Positions 8,421-17,309 of a DNA stretch of 64,000 nt are shown piece by piece. Under the pieces are notes generated by a model. The model saw only the letters and a program-made list of their open reading frames with translations, did not search any database and was not told the origin of the DNA. Within the stretch, counting starts at the first letter, position 1. Every line of letters starts with the position of its first letter. The stretch spans positions 372,001 to 436,000 of the forward strand of contig NZ_QANS01000003.1 of assembly GCF_003052265.1 (NCBI RefSeq), read 5' to 3'. The translations under genes were made by a program, and so were the position numbers. The stretch comes from Stenotrophobium rhamnosiphilum. Lineage in GTDB: Bacteria > Pseudomonadota > Gammaproteobacteria > Nevskiales > Nevskiaceae.

Positions 8421-9644
8421 TTAGGTCGGAAGCGCTTGATCGTCTGCAGCTTTCACTTTGCCGACCCACCACAGCACGGGCAGCAACAGCGCAACGGCGA
8501 CTAAGCCAACAGTGCTGTAACCACTGATCTGACCTGTCGCTGTCGTGCTGAGCATTAGCCCGGCGAGCCAAGCACCACAACCATTGCCGAGTGCTTGCAG
8601 CGCGCTATTCGCACTCAAGAATGCGCCGCGCTGTGTATTCACGGGGACAGTGGTGAGCAGCGCTTGCATCGGAATCATGCGCCCAGCCACCAGCACCATG
8701 AAGAATGGAAAGAACAACAGCATCACAATGAATGGCAGATGTGGCATGTGCGTCATGAACAACACCGGCAACATCGACAACAGCACAAGCACGCGGAACA
8801 GATCACGCTTGCCATAACGATCCGCCATGCGTCCGATGATGCGTGAGCTGAAGAAAGCGGCCGCACCACCCGCCATGTAAATCCACGATAAATCTGCAGG
8901 TGCTACGCCGTAGTTGGCGACGAGTACTGGCGAGATGAATGGAATCACCATCATGTGCGAAACCATCAGCGTGAACGTCAGCGCAAACGCTTTGACGTGA
9001 TCAGGTTTGGTGAGCAAACGCCCAAGGTTTGGCAGCACTTCTTTCAGTGCCGGTTGTTTCTGCTGTAGATGCGCCGCTAGCGAAGGCACGATGCTTGAAG
9101 CTGCAAAGCAGATGAGAGCGGACATCGCAGTCAGCATAAAAAATGGCGTCGCCCAACCAAAGTGCGCGCCAAGCAAGACGCCTGCGGGAACACCCGCAAT
9201 GGCTGCGAGTGAAAACGCCGTCATGATCGTGCCCATCGCAGCGCCACGACGTTGTGCCGGAATCACATCACCAACAATCGCCATGATCACGGAAGCCAGA
9301 ACGCCACCCGTGATGCCAGCAAACGCACGTGCGATCAGCAGCAAGTGAAAGTTTGGTGCCAAGGCGCAGATCAGATTGGATACAGCGAACAGCGCGTACA
9401 CGACGAGCAACAATTTGCGTCGATCAAAACGGTCCACATAAGTCGCGCCCAATAATCCCGACAAACCCGCGCACCATGAATACGCCGACACCGCTGTCGC
9501 GAATGCAGCAGGCGAAATCTGAAAGGCCTGCATGATCTGCGGGCCCAGCGGCATCATCACCATGAAATCCATGATGATGGTGAACTGCGTGAGTGCGAGC
9601 AGCCAGAGCAGGCGGCGTTCACCTGCGGGCGTTATCGAATACAT
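8421..9644 (-). CDS. MFS transporter, DHA1 type
   Basis: The product has 407 residues with about 12 hydrophobic helices. The loop between helices 2 and 3 carries the MFS motif A variant GATYVDRFDRRKLL, and helix 4 has RAFAGITGG. This is the pattern of drug-proton antiporter-like (AraJ/Cmr type) permeases. It lies 21 bases downstream of a PadR regulator on the same strand and probably forms an operon with it, so its expression is likely controlled by that His-rich repressor. The substrate is unknown: a metal chelate, a drug or a metabolite are all possible. Confidence 0.85.
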   Translation of the reverse strand: MYSITPAGERRLLWLLALTQFTIIMDFMVMMPLGPQIMQAFQISPAAFATAVSAYSWCAGLSGLLGATYVDRFDRRKLLLVVYALFAVSNLICALAPNFHLLLIARAFAGITGGVLASVIMAIVGDVIPAQRRGAAMGTIMTAFSLAAIAGVPAGVLLGAHFGWATPFFMLTAMSALICFAASSIVPSLAAHLQQKQPALKEVLPNLGRLLTKPDHVKAFALTFTLMVSHMMVIPFISPVLVANYGVAPADLSWIYMAGGAAAFFSSRIIGRMADRYGKRDLFRVLVLLSMLPVLFMTHMPHLPFIVMLLFFPFFMVLVAGRMIPMQALLTTVPVNTQRGAFLSANSALQALGNGCGAWLAGLMLSTTATGQISGYSTVGLVAVALLLPVLWWVGKVKAADDQALPT

Positions 9645-9665
9645 GTGGATCTTCCCTGATGACGA

Positions 9666-10331
9666 TTAAACAGACGTGATGTCTTTTGCTGCTTTCTCAA
9701 TGATCGCAATTACGCGTTTCACTTCTGCGGCATCCCAAGCGCGGTCATGTCCCATCAGTGCATGTCTGAGTTGATGCATGCTCTCGCGTATCGTTTCTGG
9801 AACGCTGAGCTTGGCCATCATGCGAGATGAAAGTTTGAGTCGCTGCATCACGGCTTCAACATCGAGCCGGTTCTGCTCAAGGTGCTGTCGACCTTCATCG
9901 GTAATCGCGTACTGCTTTCGCGCGTTGGCATCTGCGATCTGCACAGTGGCGTAGCCTGCTTCTTCGAGAAAAGTCAGCGTCGGATAAATCGCGCCGGGGC
10001 TAGGTGAGTAAGCACCGCCGCAAAGATCTTCAATCGCGCGAATCAATTCGTAGCCATGACGTGGTTGGGTTTCGATCAACGCGAGCAGCAGCAACTTGAG
10101 GTCGCCTTGGCCGAACATGCGGCCCATGCGCCCGCCGCCGCGATGCTCGCCGCGCTCGTCACCGGGGAAGTCTGCGCCACCGCGTCCGAAAGGCCCGTGG
10201 CCGCGACGGCCGATCATCATGTGGTGATCGGGGCGGTGGTGTTCATGGTGATGGCCATGACGGTGTGAAAAATGTGCCTCGGCGTGTGAACGGCGGTCGT
10301 GGCGGTCTGATGTAGAGAAAGGGTTTCTCAT
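9666..10331 (-). CDS. PadR-family regulator with His-rich N-terminus (YqjI type)
   Basis: The protein has 221 residues. The first 70 are rich in His, Gly and Arg (for example HFSHRHGHHHEHHRPDHH). A PadR winged helix (about 75-150) follows, with HGYELIRAIEDL and SPSPGAIYPTLTFLEEAG, then a helical dimerisation tail ending in VIAIIEKAAKDITSV. This layout closely resembles E. coli YqjI, a nickel-responsive repressor with a His-rich N-terminal metal site, although YqjI has Cys residues there and this one does not. The ribosome site AGGAG is well placed. It probably represses itself and the MFS gene through the palindromes upstream. Confidence 0.85.
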   Translation of the reverse strand: MRNPFSTSDRHDRRSHAEAHFSHRHGHHHEHHRPDHHMMIGRRGHGPFGRGGADFPGDERGEHRGGGRMGRMFGQGDLKLLLLALIETQPRHGYELIRAIEDLCGGAYSPSPGAIYPTLTFLEEAGYATVQIADANARKQYAITDEGRQHLEQNRLDVEAVMQRLKLSSRMMAKLSVPETIRESMHQLRHALMGHDRAWDAAEVKRVIAIIEKAAKDITSV

Positions 10332-10347
10332 GGGGTACTCCTAAAAA

Positions 10348-10404
10348 ATCTTGAATGAGTTACTCAAGATTAGTCTTAAGTAACGATCTTAAGATATATC
10401 TTAA
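10348..10404. promoter_or_regulatory. Palindromic operator cluster upstream of padR
   Basis: Directly upstream of the PadR gene lie an interrupted palindrome ATCTTGA-N9-TCAAGAT (10348-10370), a perfect ATCTTAAGAT (10386-10395), and further copies of the half-site TCTTAA (10374-10379, 10399-10404). Repeated ATCTTRA half-sites in an AT-rich promoter region are what a dimeric PadR repressor would be expected to bind. The repeats were seen directly; regulator binding is inference. Confidence 0.6.
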
Positions 10405-10490
10405 CTAAGCCTAAAGCAAGCCGGATTGGGTAAAGAAGGGTTTCGGACCTGCGCGTCATGCTCGCCTGCACGGACGGTTTGGCCGGGATT

Positions 10491-10576
10491 TGTCATTCCG
10501 AGCGCAGCGAGGAATCTTGCCGTTCGCCAGTTAGCAGAGCGTTACAGCGAGATCCCTCGCTGCGCTCGGGATGACA
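10491..10576. repeat. Interspersed inverted repeat between padR and uvrD
   Basis: A 26-base left arm (10491-10516, TGTCATTCCGAGCGCAGCGA...) pairs with a right arm (10551-10576) with two differences, around a 34-base loop. Sequences of this kind (CCGAGCGCAGCGAGG) occur as dispersed elements in many bacterial genomes. There is no T run, so a terminator role for uvrD is possible but weak. The rest of the gap (10405-10586) shows nothing else. Confidence 0.7.
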
Positions 10577-10586
10577 TGGACTAAGC

Positions 10587-12878
10587 CTAAAGCGCCGTCA
10601 AATTCGCGTAACTGATCATCAAGCGCTTAGTGCCATGCGCCTTAAAGCGGATTTCGACCTGAGCGCGATCGCCATCGCCTTCAAACGACAGAATCGTGCC
10701 TTCACCAAAGCGCTCGTGCGAAACACGTTGGCCGAGTTTGTAACCACCGGGGCCAACATCAGTGACTCGTCCAGCTGGCGCGGACCCGCGCGCCGGATAG
10801 CCATCTTTGCTGTAGCTACTGCCGTCAACACTCGGGCTGCGATAGCTGCTGCCACCGAAGTTGCCGCCGCCACTCCACGATGATGTATTGCTACGCGCAG
10901 CAAAAGCGGGTCGCACGATGCCGGCGCGCGGGCGTGTTTCGCTGACGCACTCAGGCGGAATTTCCTTGAGGAACATTGACGGCAGATTGATTTGTTCCTG
11001 GCCATGCAAGCGACGCATCTCGGCGTAGCTGATGTACAAGCGCTCGCGTGCACGCGTGATGCCGACGTAACAAAGGCGGCGTTCTTCTTCGAGATTCCCT
11101 TCATCCATCGTGCGCTGGCTCGGGAATAAACCGTTCTCAAGGCCGACCATAAATACGACGGGGAACTCCAAACCTTTTGCCGCGTGCAGCGTCATCAACT
11201 GCACACAGTCTTCGCCCGGGCCTGCTTGTCCGTCGCCAGATTCCAGCGAGGCGTGCGTAATAAATGCGGTTAAAGGTTCGAGCGTTGGCTCGCCTTCAAC
11301 CGGCGGCAGTTCTTCAAAGCCGCGCGCGGCGTTGATCAATTCGTCCAAGTTTTCGAGACGCGCTTCAGCCTGTTCGCCTTTCTCTTTCTTGTAGTGCTCG
11401 CGCAGGCCACTGCGCTCAATCGCCATCTTGGTAGCTTCGCTGAGCGTGAGGCTGCGTGTATCCGCATGCAGCTCTTCAATCATCGACAAGAACGCGCCAA
11501 CGCTATTCGCAGAGCGACCGAGTGAAGGCAGGCCAGTCTTTGCAGCAACCCACATCGAAATATTCTGTTCGCGCGCCAGCAAGCGCAAACGCTCGATGGT
11601 GGTGGCGCCAATGCCGCGCGGCGGCGTGTTTACGGCGCGCTCAAAGCTGGTGTCATCGTCGCGGTTGTGCAGCAGTCGCAGATACGACAGTGCATCTTTA
11701 ACTTCCATGCGTTCAAAGAATCGCAGGCCGCCGTAGATACGATAAGGAATGCGCGCGCGGATCAACGTTTCTTCTAGCACACGAGACTGCGCACTCATGC
11801 GGTACAACACGGCGAGATCGGAGTAACGCGAGCGACCGTCGATGTGTTCCTTCATGCGGCTGATCACGAATTCCGACTCGTCGTATTCGTTGAACGCAGC
11901 GTAAAGCTGAATCTGTTCGCCTTCGTTGCCATCCGTCCACAACTCTTTGCCGAGTCGTGAACTGTTCTTCTCGATTAAGCCGTTCGCAGCCTTAAGGATG
12001 GTGCCAGTGGAGCGATAGTTCTGTTCCAGCTTGATGGTTTCTGTGCCGGGGAAATCCCGATCCAGCTTCATCATGTTTTCAACTTTCGCGCCGCGCCAGC
12101 TATAGATGCTCTGATCGTCGTCGCCAACGGCGAACAAGATGCCGGTTTTGCCTGCGAGTACTTTCAGCCACTGATACTGCAGCGTATTGGTGTCCTGAAA
12201 TTCGTCGACCAAGACATGACGGAAACGATTGCGATAGTGGTGCTGAATTTCAACGTTGTCGCGGCACAGTTCGTAAGCGCGCAGCAGCAGTTCTGCAAAA
12301 TCCACCAAGCCATTGCGTTCACACTGTTCTTGATACGCGGCATAAACACGCACCAACGTGCGCTGCGTGAAGTCGCCTTGATCTTGCAGATGCTGCGGGC
12401 GGCGACCTTCTTCTTTCTGCGAGTTGATAAAGCCGGTGACGCTTTTCGGAACCCATTTATCTTCTGGCAATTCCATCGCGCGCAATACGCGTTTAACCAA
12501 ACGCACTTGATCGTCGGAATCGAGAATCTGGAAATTCTGCGGCAGCTTGGCTTCTTTCCAATGCAGTCGCAGCATGCGATGCGCGGTGCCGTGGAAAGTG
12601 CCAACCCACATCGCGCGAACTGGAATGGTCACCAACTGCTCAATGCGCCCACGCATTTCAGCAGCCGCTTTATTGGTGAATGTCACCGCAAGAATCGACA
12701 GCGGCGATACGCCTTCTTTCGCGATCAACCAAGCAATGCGATGCACCAACACGCGCGTCTTACCTGAACCCGCGCCAGCCAAAACCAAACGATGCTCAGT
12801 CGGCGCCGTTACCGCCTCTTTCTGGGCAGGGTTGAGATGGTCAATAAGGGGTGCAAGATCGTCAGCAAAATCATTCAT
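10587..12878 (-). CDS. uvrD: DNA helicase II, UvrD
   Basis: This 763-residue SF1 3'-5' helicase serves nucleotide excision and mismatch repair. Visible motifs in order: Walker A AGAGSGKT (34-41), FTNKAAAEM (Ia), VDEFQDTN (II), GDDDQSIYSWRGA (III), EQNYRST (IV), TLHAAKGLEF (V) and CYVGITRARERLYI (VI). The C-terminal tail carries the UvrD/PcrA domain (GQRVSHERFGEGTILSFEG). The length is close to that of E. coli UvrD (720). A Gly/Ser-rich linker lies at about residues 660-700. I saw no SOS (LexA) box upstream. It is transcribed alone, with divergent or terminated neighbours. Confidence 0.95.
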   Translation of the reverse strand: MNDFADDLAPLIDHLNPAQKEAVTAPTEHRLVLAGAGSGKTRVLVHRIAWLIAKEGVSPLSILAVTFTNKAAAEMRGRIEQLVTIPVRAMWVGTFHGTAHRMLRLHWKEAKLPQNFQILDSDDQVRLVKRVLRAMELPEDKWVPKSVTGFINSQKEEGRRPQHLQDQGDFTQRTLVRVYAAYQEQCERNGLVDFAELLLRAYELCRDNVEIQHHYRNRFRHVLVDEFQDTNTLQYQWLKVLAGKTGILFAVGDDDQSIYSWRGAKVENMMKLDRDFPGTETIKLEQNYRSTGTILKAANGLIEKNSSRLGKELWTDGNEGEQIQLYAAFNEYDESEFVISRMKEHIDGRSRYSDLAVLYRMSAQSRVLEETLIRARIPYRIYGGLRFFERMEVKDALSYLRLLHNRDDDTSFERAVNTPPRGIGATTIERLRLLAREQNISMWVAAKTGLPSLGRSANSVGAFLSMIEELHADTRSLTLSEATKMAIERSGLREHYKKEKGEQAEARLENLDELINAARGFEELPPVEGEPTLEPLTAFITHASLESGDGQAGPGEDCVQLMTLHAAKGLEFPVVFMVGLENGLFPSQRTMDEGNLEEERRLCYVGITRARERLYISYAEMRRLHGQEQINLPSMFLKEIPPECVSETRPRAGIVRPAFAARSNTSSWSGGGNFGGSSYRSPSVDGSSYSKDGYPARGSAPAGRVTDVGPGGYKLGQRVSHERFGEGTILSFEGDGDRAQVEIRFKAHGTKRLMISYANLTAL

Positions 12879-12940
12879 TCGCTGATTTTACCGGCTTGGC
12901 CGCTGCTCTGACGCTTTGATTGAAAATAGACCGGCAAAAT

Positions 12941-12974
12941 AAAAGCCCCGGCACTCAGAGCGCCGGGGCTTTTT
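12941..12974. terminator. Rho-independent terminator of the TerC gene
   Basis: Stem AAAAGCCCCGGC / GCCGGGGCTTTT with a loop of about 9 bases is followed by T runs on both strands. It lies 12 bases downstream of the TerC-family gene on the minus strand, ahead of uvrD. Confidence 0.9.
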
Positions 12975-12985
12975 GAAAGCATTTG

Positions 12986-13717
12986 TTACTTCAGCTTAGG
13001 AGCGTGCGGACGCAAACGCAGATTGAGCATTTCCACGCCCACCGAGAACGCCATCGCAAAGTAGATGTAAGCCTTAGGCACGTGTGCGCCAAAGCCTTCA
13101 GCAACCAGTGCGCCGCCGACCATGATCAAGAAGGCGAGTGCCAACATTTTGACCGTCGGGTGTTTATCAACGAATGCGGAGAGCGGGGCGGCGAAGAACA
13201 TCATGGTGATGATGGCGATCACGATCGCGGTGACCATCACTGGCAGATTGTTGGTCATGCCGACGGCGGTGATGACTGAGTCGAGCGAGAACACGATGTC
13301 GAGAATCATGATCTGGATAATCGCACTGGCAAAGCCGGTGACGGCGCGCACGGTGGGGGTTTCGCCACCGCCGCCATTGCCTTCAATGCTTTCGTGGATT
13401 TCGCTGACGCTTTTATAGAGCAGGAACAGACCGCCGAGGATCAGCACCAGATCGCGACCGGAGATTTCGGTCGGGATAAATTCAAGCCAGGAAATGGTTT
13501 GCGTCAGGCTGGCCAACCAAGCCAGTGAGAACAGCAGGGCGACGCGCGTCAGCAGCGCGCCAGCAAGTCCGAGGAAGCGGGCGCGGGCCTGTTGTTCAAC
13601 GGGAAGTTTGGCGACGATGATCGACAAGAAAATGATGTTGTCGATGCCGAGCACGATTTCGAGTGCAGTCAGCGTCAGTAAGGCCATCCAAAGTTCGGGT
13701 TGTGCTAAAGCTTCCAT
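12986..13717 (-). CDS. TerC-family integral membrane protein
   Basis: The product has 243 residues with about seven membrane helices. It carries the two family motifs EIVLGIDNIIF (about 20-30) and DIVFSLDSVITA (about 140-151), whose Asp residues lie in the membrane and are thought to bind a divalent cation. TerC proteins have been linked to Mn2+ export and metalation of secreted enzymes. There is no CBS or CorC domain, so this is the short YgdQ-like form. I looked for a Mn2+ riboswitch upstream and found none, unlike the CaCA exchanger gene at 40.2 kb. It diverges from the glycosyltransferase gene. Confidence 0.9.
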   Translation of the reverse strand: MEALAQPELWMALLTLTALEIVLGIDNIIFLSIIVAKLPVEQQARARFLGLAGALLTRVALLFSLAWLASLTQTISWLEFIPTEISGRDLVLILGGLFLLYKSVSEIHESIEGNGGGGETPTVRAVTGFASAIIQIMILDIVFSLDSVITAVGMTNNLPVMVTAIVIAIITMMFFAAPLSAFVDKHPTVKMLALAFLIMVGGALVAEGFGAHVPKAYIYFAMAFSVGVEMLNLRLRPHAPKLK

Positions 13718-13859
13718 CGCGTAAATTTCCTGTAAAGATTATGCATATGATAACGGTGCGGCGGCTTGGACGCCCGTTTGTCACGCAAGTTTCGTGAAAA
13801 TGTAACGCAATTGTTACACCGCGCAATCAGTCTGTCCGCATGGAAAATGGAGCCAAACC

Positions 13860-14987
13860 ATGCGTATAGCTTACGGCGTCATGGGTTACGGACGTGGCCA
13901 CGCCATGCGGACCAGCGCGGTGCTGCCGGCGCTGATGAAGGAGCATGAGGTCACCGTTTTCGCGGGCGGCGACGCCTACGAGGAGCTGGCGCCCCGGTTC
14001 CCGACGGTGCGAATTCCCATCATCGGCTACCAGTACAACGACCGCGGCAGCCATTCCTTTCCGAAAACCATCGCCAGCAACTTCTCGCCAGTGGCGGATT
14101 TGCTGTTCCACGGACAAGGCATGGCGCAGGTCGAGCGCGAGTTCAAGGCACGCGACATTCAGCTGGTGATTTCGGATTCAGAAGCGTGGACACACCGCGT
14201 CGCCCAAAAGCTGAAGATTCCACGCATCAGCTTTGACCACGTCGGCATCATCGCCTACTGCAAGTCTCACTTTCCGCCGGACCTTTGGTTGGCTGGCCAG
14301 CGTGATGCCTGGGGCTATCGCACGTTGATGGGCATTCCTGAACGCATTTTGATTTCGAGCTTTTATCCGGCAGAAGGCGCTTATCCCGGTGTGAAAGTTG
14401 TTGGCCCGATGTTGCGAGACGAAGTTCTGCGCGTGCAACCAAGCAAGGGCGATTTCCTGCTGGCCTACTTCAATAAAGGCCAACATCAATATCTGCCGCG
14501 ACTGGATGGCGTGCTGCGCCAACTGGATTGCCCGGTTGTGGTTTACGGCACGCCTTATCGCGACAAGATCGACAACCTCGACTTCCGCGCGCCGAGTCGT
14601 GAAGGCTTTGTGCGCGATCTCGCCAGCTGCCGCGGCGTGCTTTCAACCGCAGGCAATCAGCTGATTGGCGAGGCGATTCATTTCGGCAAACCGATTCTGG
14701 CAATGCCGGAAGATGCGTTTGAGCAACGCCTCAACGCACAGATGATTGAGCGCATGGGTGTCGGCATGCGCGCCGAGATGAACCAGCTAACGCCCAGCGA
14801 TGTAGATAGTTTTCTCGGGCACGGCGACTGGTATCGATCCAATATGCGTCAGCATGCCGGTGATGGCCGCGCCGAAGCGATTGAAACTTTGCAGCGCTAT
14901 ATCGCCGAGCTAACACACGGCGAAAAAGCGGTGAAAGTTCACATTAAAAAACCGCAGCGCAAAGCTGCGGTTATTGCCAACGCCTGA
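13860..14987 (+). CDS. Glycosyltransferase-like protein (GT28/MJ1255-type, GT-B fold)
   Basis: The protein has 375 residues with no membrane segment. The N-terminal Rossmann domain starts with a Gly-rich loop GVMGYGRGHAMR (about 6-17), as in MurG-like and UDP-glycosyltransferase-like enzymes. The C-terminal half has GVLSTAGNQLIGEAIHFGKPILAMP, the nucleotide-sugar-binding region where a conserved Gly/Glu pair usually sits. It ends in a basic tail. Donor and acceptor cannot be told from sequence. It appears to be transcribed alone from the gap shared with terC. The 3' end of the coding sequence contains a terminator-like hairpin. Confidence 0.75.
   Translation: MRIAYGVMGYGRGHAMRTSAVLPALMKEHEVTVFAGGDAYEELAPRFPTVRIPIIGYQYNDRGSHSFPKTIASNFSPVADLLFHGQGMAQVEREFKARDIQLVISDSEAWTHRVAQKLKIPRISFDHVGIIAYCKSHFPPDLWLAGQRDAWGYRTLMGIPERILISSFYPAEGAYPGVKVVGPMLRDEVLRVQPSKGDFLLAYFNKGQHQYLPRLDGVLRQLDCPVVVYGTPYRDKIDNLDFRAPSREGFVRDLASCRGVLSTAGNQLIGEAIHFGKPILAMPEDAFEQRLNAQMIERMGVGMRAEMNQLTPSDVDSFLGHGDWYRSNMRQHAGDGRAEAIETLQRYIAELTHGEKAVKVHIKKPQRKAAVIANA
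14946..14972 (+). terminator. Terminator-like hairpin inside the end of the glycosyltransferase gene
   Basis: The palindrome AACCGCAGC / GCTGCGGTT (14949-14971, short CAAA-like loop) is preceded by a run of six A and followed by ATT. It lies within the last 15 codons of the coding sequence, before convergent genes. On the minus strand the A run becomes a T run, so it would terminate better transcripts arriving from the convergent RDD gene (14988-16097). Confidence 0.5.
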
Positions 14988-16097
14988 TTACATCGTGGGC
15001 TGAGTGCTTCTAGCGAGTGACGGACTCTGTGCCGAGCGCGAGCAAGCACGGTCCGTATATTTGCGTGGCAAATTAGTCGTGCATTGACGGTGACCGTCTT
15101 CGCTCATGCGAATGTGCAGCGCACGTCCACGGATCAGTGTCGATGTGAAATTGAGCGCCACGGTGCCGTTAGCGTCGAGATGCAAAGTCGCTACATCCGC
15201 AATATCCAAGGCATCTGGCAAGCCGATGTCTGTTGGCTTGGTCGGCCACTGGCCGTGCTCGCTGCGATACGCCACCACCTTTTCACTGGTGTCGCGTGCC
15301 TGCTCAATCGCCATCGCGACCTTTGAGCGAATCACATAGTCTTGGTAAGCGGGCACAGAGACTGCTGCAACTACGCCGCCCGCAAATGGAATCACAACCA
15401 TCAAACCCACCATCACCCAGCTCAACGAGCCCCAGGTGCCGATGACGGTTTCGTTCAGATCCAAATTTTCATTCGTTAGGCTGCTGGCTTCCAGCACGAC
15501 CGTGCCGCAAACCATGTCGTGCAGACCTTTGCGGTGACGATTAAACAAGGGCACCAAGAGTGGAATCACCATCAGCGCAGACAGCATCAGCAACAGATAT
15601 CGACCGAGCGCGAGCATGTCGCCGAGCTGGCTGCCGTCATCGCGTACCACACGAATATCCAACGCGCGTTTGCCGATGGTGGCGCCGTGAGAGCCGCCAT
15701 GTAACAAGGTGAAGTAGGCCAGATTGCCAAGCACCGCCAGCAGCTGACCAACGATCATCGCTGATGTGTCTGCCAAAAATGCCTGCGGCAAGATGATCAG
15801 GATGGTGGCTGGAATGAACATCACCAAGCCATCAATTAACGCCGCTGCAATGCGACGCCCAAACGCAGCGATAACCGGCTGATCGATTTCGACAGCGACG
15901 GCTTCTTCTGGCCACGACTTGGGTTGCAACAAGCCAGCGCTGGCCAGCACATTCTGGGCAATGGCCCAGTCAGCCATGCCGTCTTTCCACATCAAAGTAA
16001 ACGCGTTGATCTCGTCCTTGCGGACCTTCTCGCGAATCTGCTCAAAATTAAACGGCCCCGTAGACACGCCATGATCGGCGACGAAATATCTCGACAT
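14988..16097 (-). CDS. GYF_2-RDD-pilin-like composite membrane protein
   Basis: The protein has 369 residues in three parts. Residues 4-55 form a GYF_2-type domain (YFVADHGVSTGPFNFEQI, WKDGMADW). Residues about 75-205 are an RDD domain with several membrane helices (FGRRIAAALIDGLVMFIP, ATIGKRALDIRVV, NRHRKGLHDMVCGTVVL). A further membrane helix (about 230-250) leads into a region like a type IV pilin/major pseudopilin core (AYQDYVIRSKVAMAIEQA, then AYRSEHGQWP). RDD proteins are membrane proteins of mostly unknown function. There is no prepilin peptidase signal before the pilin-like helix, so assembly into a fibre is unlikely. The role is unknown. Confidence 0.75.
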   Translation of the reverse strand: MSRYFVADHGVSTGPFNFEQIREKVRKDEINAFTLMWKDGMADWAIAQNVLASAGLLQPKSWPEEAVAVEIDQPVIAAFGRRIAAALIDGLVMFIPATILIILPQAFLADTSAMIVGQLLAVLGNLAYFTLLHGGSHGATIGKRALDIRVVRDDGSQLGDMLALGRYLLLMLSALMVIPLLVPLFNRHRKGLHDMVCGTVVLEASSLTNENLDLNETVIGTWGSLSWVMVGLMVVIPFAGGVVAAVSVPAYQDYVIRSKVAMAIEQARDTSEKVVAYRSEHGQWPTKPTDIGLPDALDIADVATLHLDANGTVALNFTSTLIRGRALHIRMSEDGHRQCTTNLPRKYTDRACSRSAQSPSLARSTQPTM

Positions 16098-16121
16098 GCA
16101 CTCCCCGACTGAGTGTTCTTA

Positions 16122-16137
16122 TAGTGTCCTCACACTA
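16122..16137. promoter_or_regulatory. Palindrome overlapping the RDD gene promoter
   Basis: TAGTGT-CCTC-ACACTA is a perfect interrupted palindrome 25 bases upstream of the RDD gene start. On the minus strand the sequence ACACTATAAGAAC contains a possible -10 hexamer (TATAAG) overlapping one arm, so a repressor bound here would block transcription. The binding protein is unknown. Confidence 0.45.
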
Positions 16138-16146
16138 AGGCAGAAC

Positions 16147-16836
16147 TCAGCCAGAAGATGTCAGATTTTCCAGTAATCGAATCATCAGCCGATTGTTTTC
16201 GGCAAAACGGGAAATATCGGAAAGAATGCTTTCCGGCGTCTGCACATAGGCCGCAGTCGCGGGCCGCTCGTGTGCAAACCAGTCACGCGCATTGGCGGCG
16301 GTGACTTCCAAGTGAAACTGAATCGCAGCAACGCGCTCGCCGTAATCGTAAGCCTGATGCGCACAAGCCTCGCTGGATGCGAGATTGCGTGCGCCCTCTG
16401 CAATCGCAAAGGTGTCGCCATGCCAGTGAAACGCTACATAGCGCTCGGGGAAGCCCGCGAATAATTTTGATTGCCGTGCGCTGTCATTCATCTCCACAGG
16501 GAACCAGCCGACTTCAGTGTGCGCATTGCGTGTGGTCGGCGCGCCCAGCGCATCAGCGATCAACTGCGAGCCCAGACAAATGCCGAGTACACGTTTGCCC
16601 GCAGCGATGGCTTGCTTGATCAGCGCCTTCTCGGCTTTGAGCCAAGGATGAATATCGTATTCATAGATATTCATCGGTCCGCCCATCACGATCAGAAAAT
16701 CGAAATCGTCGGCCGATGGCGGGAGTTCGCCTGCGTATAAGCGCGTCTGCGTGACCACATCGCCGCGCGATGCAAGCCAGGGCGCGATGCAGCCCAAGTC
16801 TTCAAAGTCCGCGTGTTGTAGCCAGTGAACGCGCAA
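16147..16836 (-). CDS. Class I glutamine amidotransferase (GMP synthase-like)
   Basis: The protein has 229 residues and a single GATase domain. The catalytic triad is visible: Cys87 in GICLGSQ, His175 and Glu177 in IQFHLEV; the oxyanion region is VMGGPMNIYE. Stand-alone proteins of this type (COG0518) resemble YfeJ and the gamma-glutamyl hydrolase-like group; the physiological substrate is not known. It lies 2 bases downstream of msrB on the same strand, so the two are probably co-transcribed. No synthetase partner is nearby, which argues against a role in GMP synthesis. Confidence 0.82.
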   Translation of the reverse strand: MRVHWLQHADFEDLGCIAPWLASRGDVVTQTRLYAGELPPSADDFDFLIVMGGPMNIYEYDIHPWLKAEKALIKQAIAAGKRVLGICLGSQLIADALGAPTTRNAHTEVGWFPVEMNDSARQSKLFAGFPERYVAFHWHGDTFAIAEGARNLASSEACAHQAYDYGERVAAIQFHLEVTAANARDWFAHERPATAAYVQTPESILSDISRFAENNRLMIRLLENLTSSG

Positions 16837-16838
16837 GC

Positions 16839-17243
16839 TCAGACCTTACGTTCTTGAAAATCGATGGAAGCCGAGTTGATGCAATAACGCAGACCCGTTG
16901 GTGGTGGGCCATCGTTGAATACGTGGCCCAAGTGCGCGCCGCAATGTTCACAATGCACTTCGGTGCGAACCATGCCGTGGCTATTGTCGTGGCTCTCGGC
17001 GACGGGCGCGGACTTGCTCAGTGGCTGATTAAAACTCGGCCAACCGCAGTGCGCATCAAACTTGTGCAGCGAATCGAATAGCGGCGCTTTGCAACAAACG
17101 CAAACGTAAACACCGTCGGCTTCGTGGTTCCAATATTCACCGGTAAAAGCGCGCTCGGTGCCGTGCTGACGGGTCACGCGATATTGTTCAGGCGTGAGTT
17201 GTGCCTTCCAGTCCGCGTCAGATTTTTCGATTTTGCTCATCAC
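16839..17243 (-). CDS. msrB: Peptide methionine (R)-S-oxide reductase MsrB
   Basis: The protein has 134 residues. It shows the structural zinc ligands as two CxxC pairs (Cys48/Cys51 and Cys98/Cys101), the CGWPSF motif, [14 protein letters not shown], and the catalytic Cys121 in RYCINSAS. It reduces methionine-R-sulfoxide in oxidised proteins using thioredoxin. No signal peptide is present, so it is cytoplasmic. It leads a two-gene unit with the downstream amidotransferase and diverges from the YhhN gene. Confidence 0.95.
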   Translation of the reverse strand: MMSKIEKSDADWKAQLTPEQYRVTRQHGTERAFTGEYWNHEADGVYVCVCCKAPLFDSLHKFDAHCGWPSFNQPLSKSAPVAESHDNSHGMVRTEVHCEHCGAHLGHVFNDGPPPTGLRYCINSASIDFQERKV

Positions 17244-17309
17244 CCACTCCTAAGTCAGCCCGCTGTACAACTATACTGCGGCCCATACGATAAGAATCAA
17301 GGAGAGCCC

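Noticed and set aside
13718-13859. A possible second yybP-ykoY riboswitch before the TerC gene
   Set aside because: The GGGGAGTAG and GAGACC segments are absent on the relevant strand.
17124-17309. N-terminal extension of the YhhN gene
   Set aside because: The extra codons lie antisense to msrB, have no ribosome site, and the ATG at 17310 has AAGGAGAG ahead.
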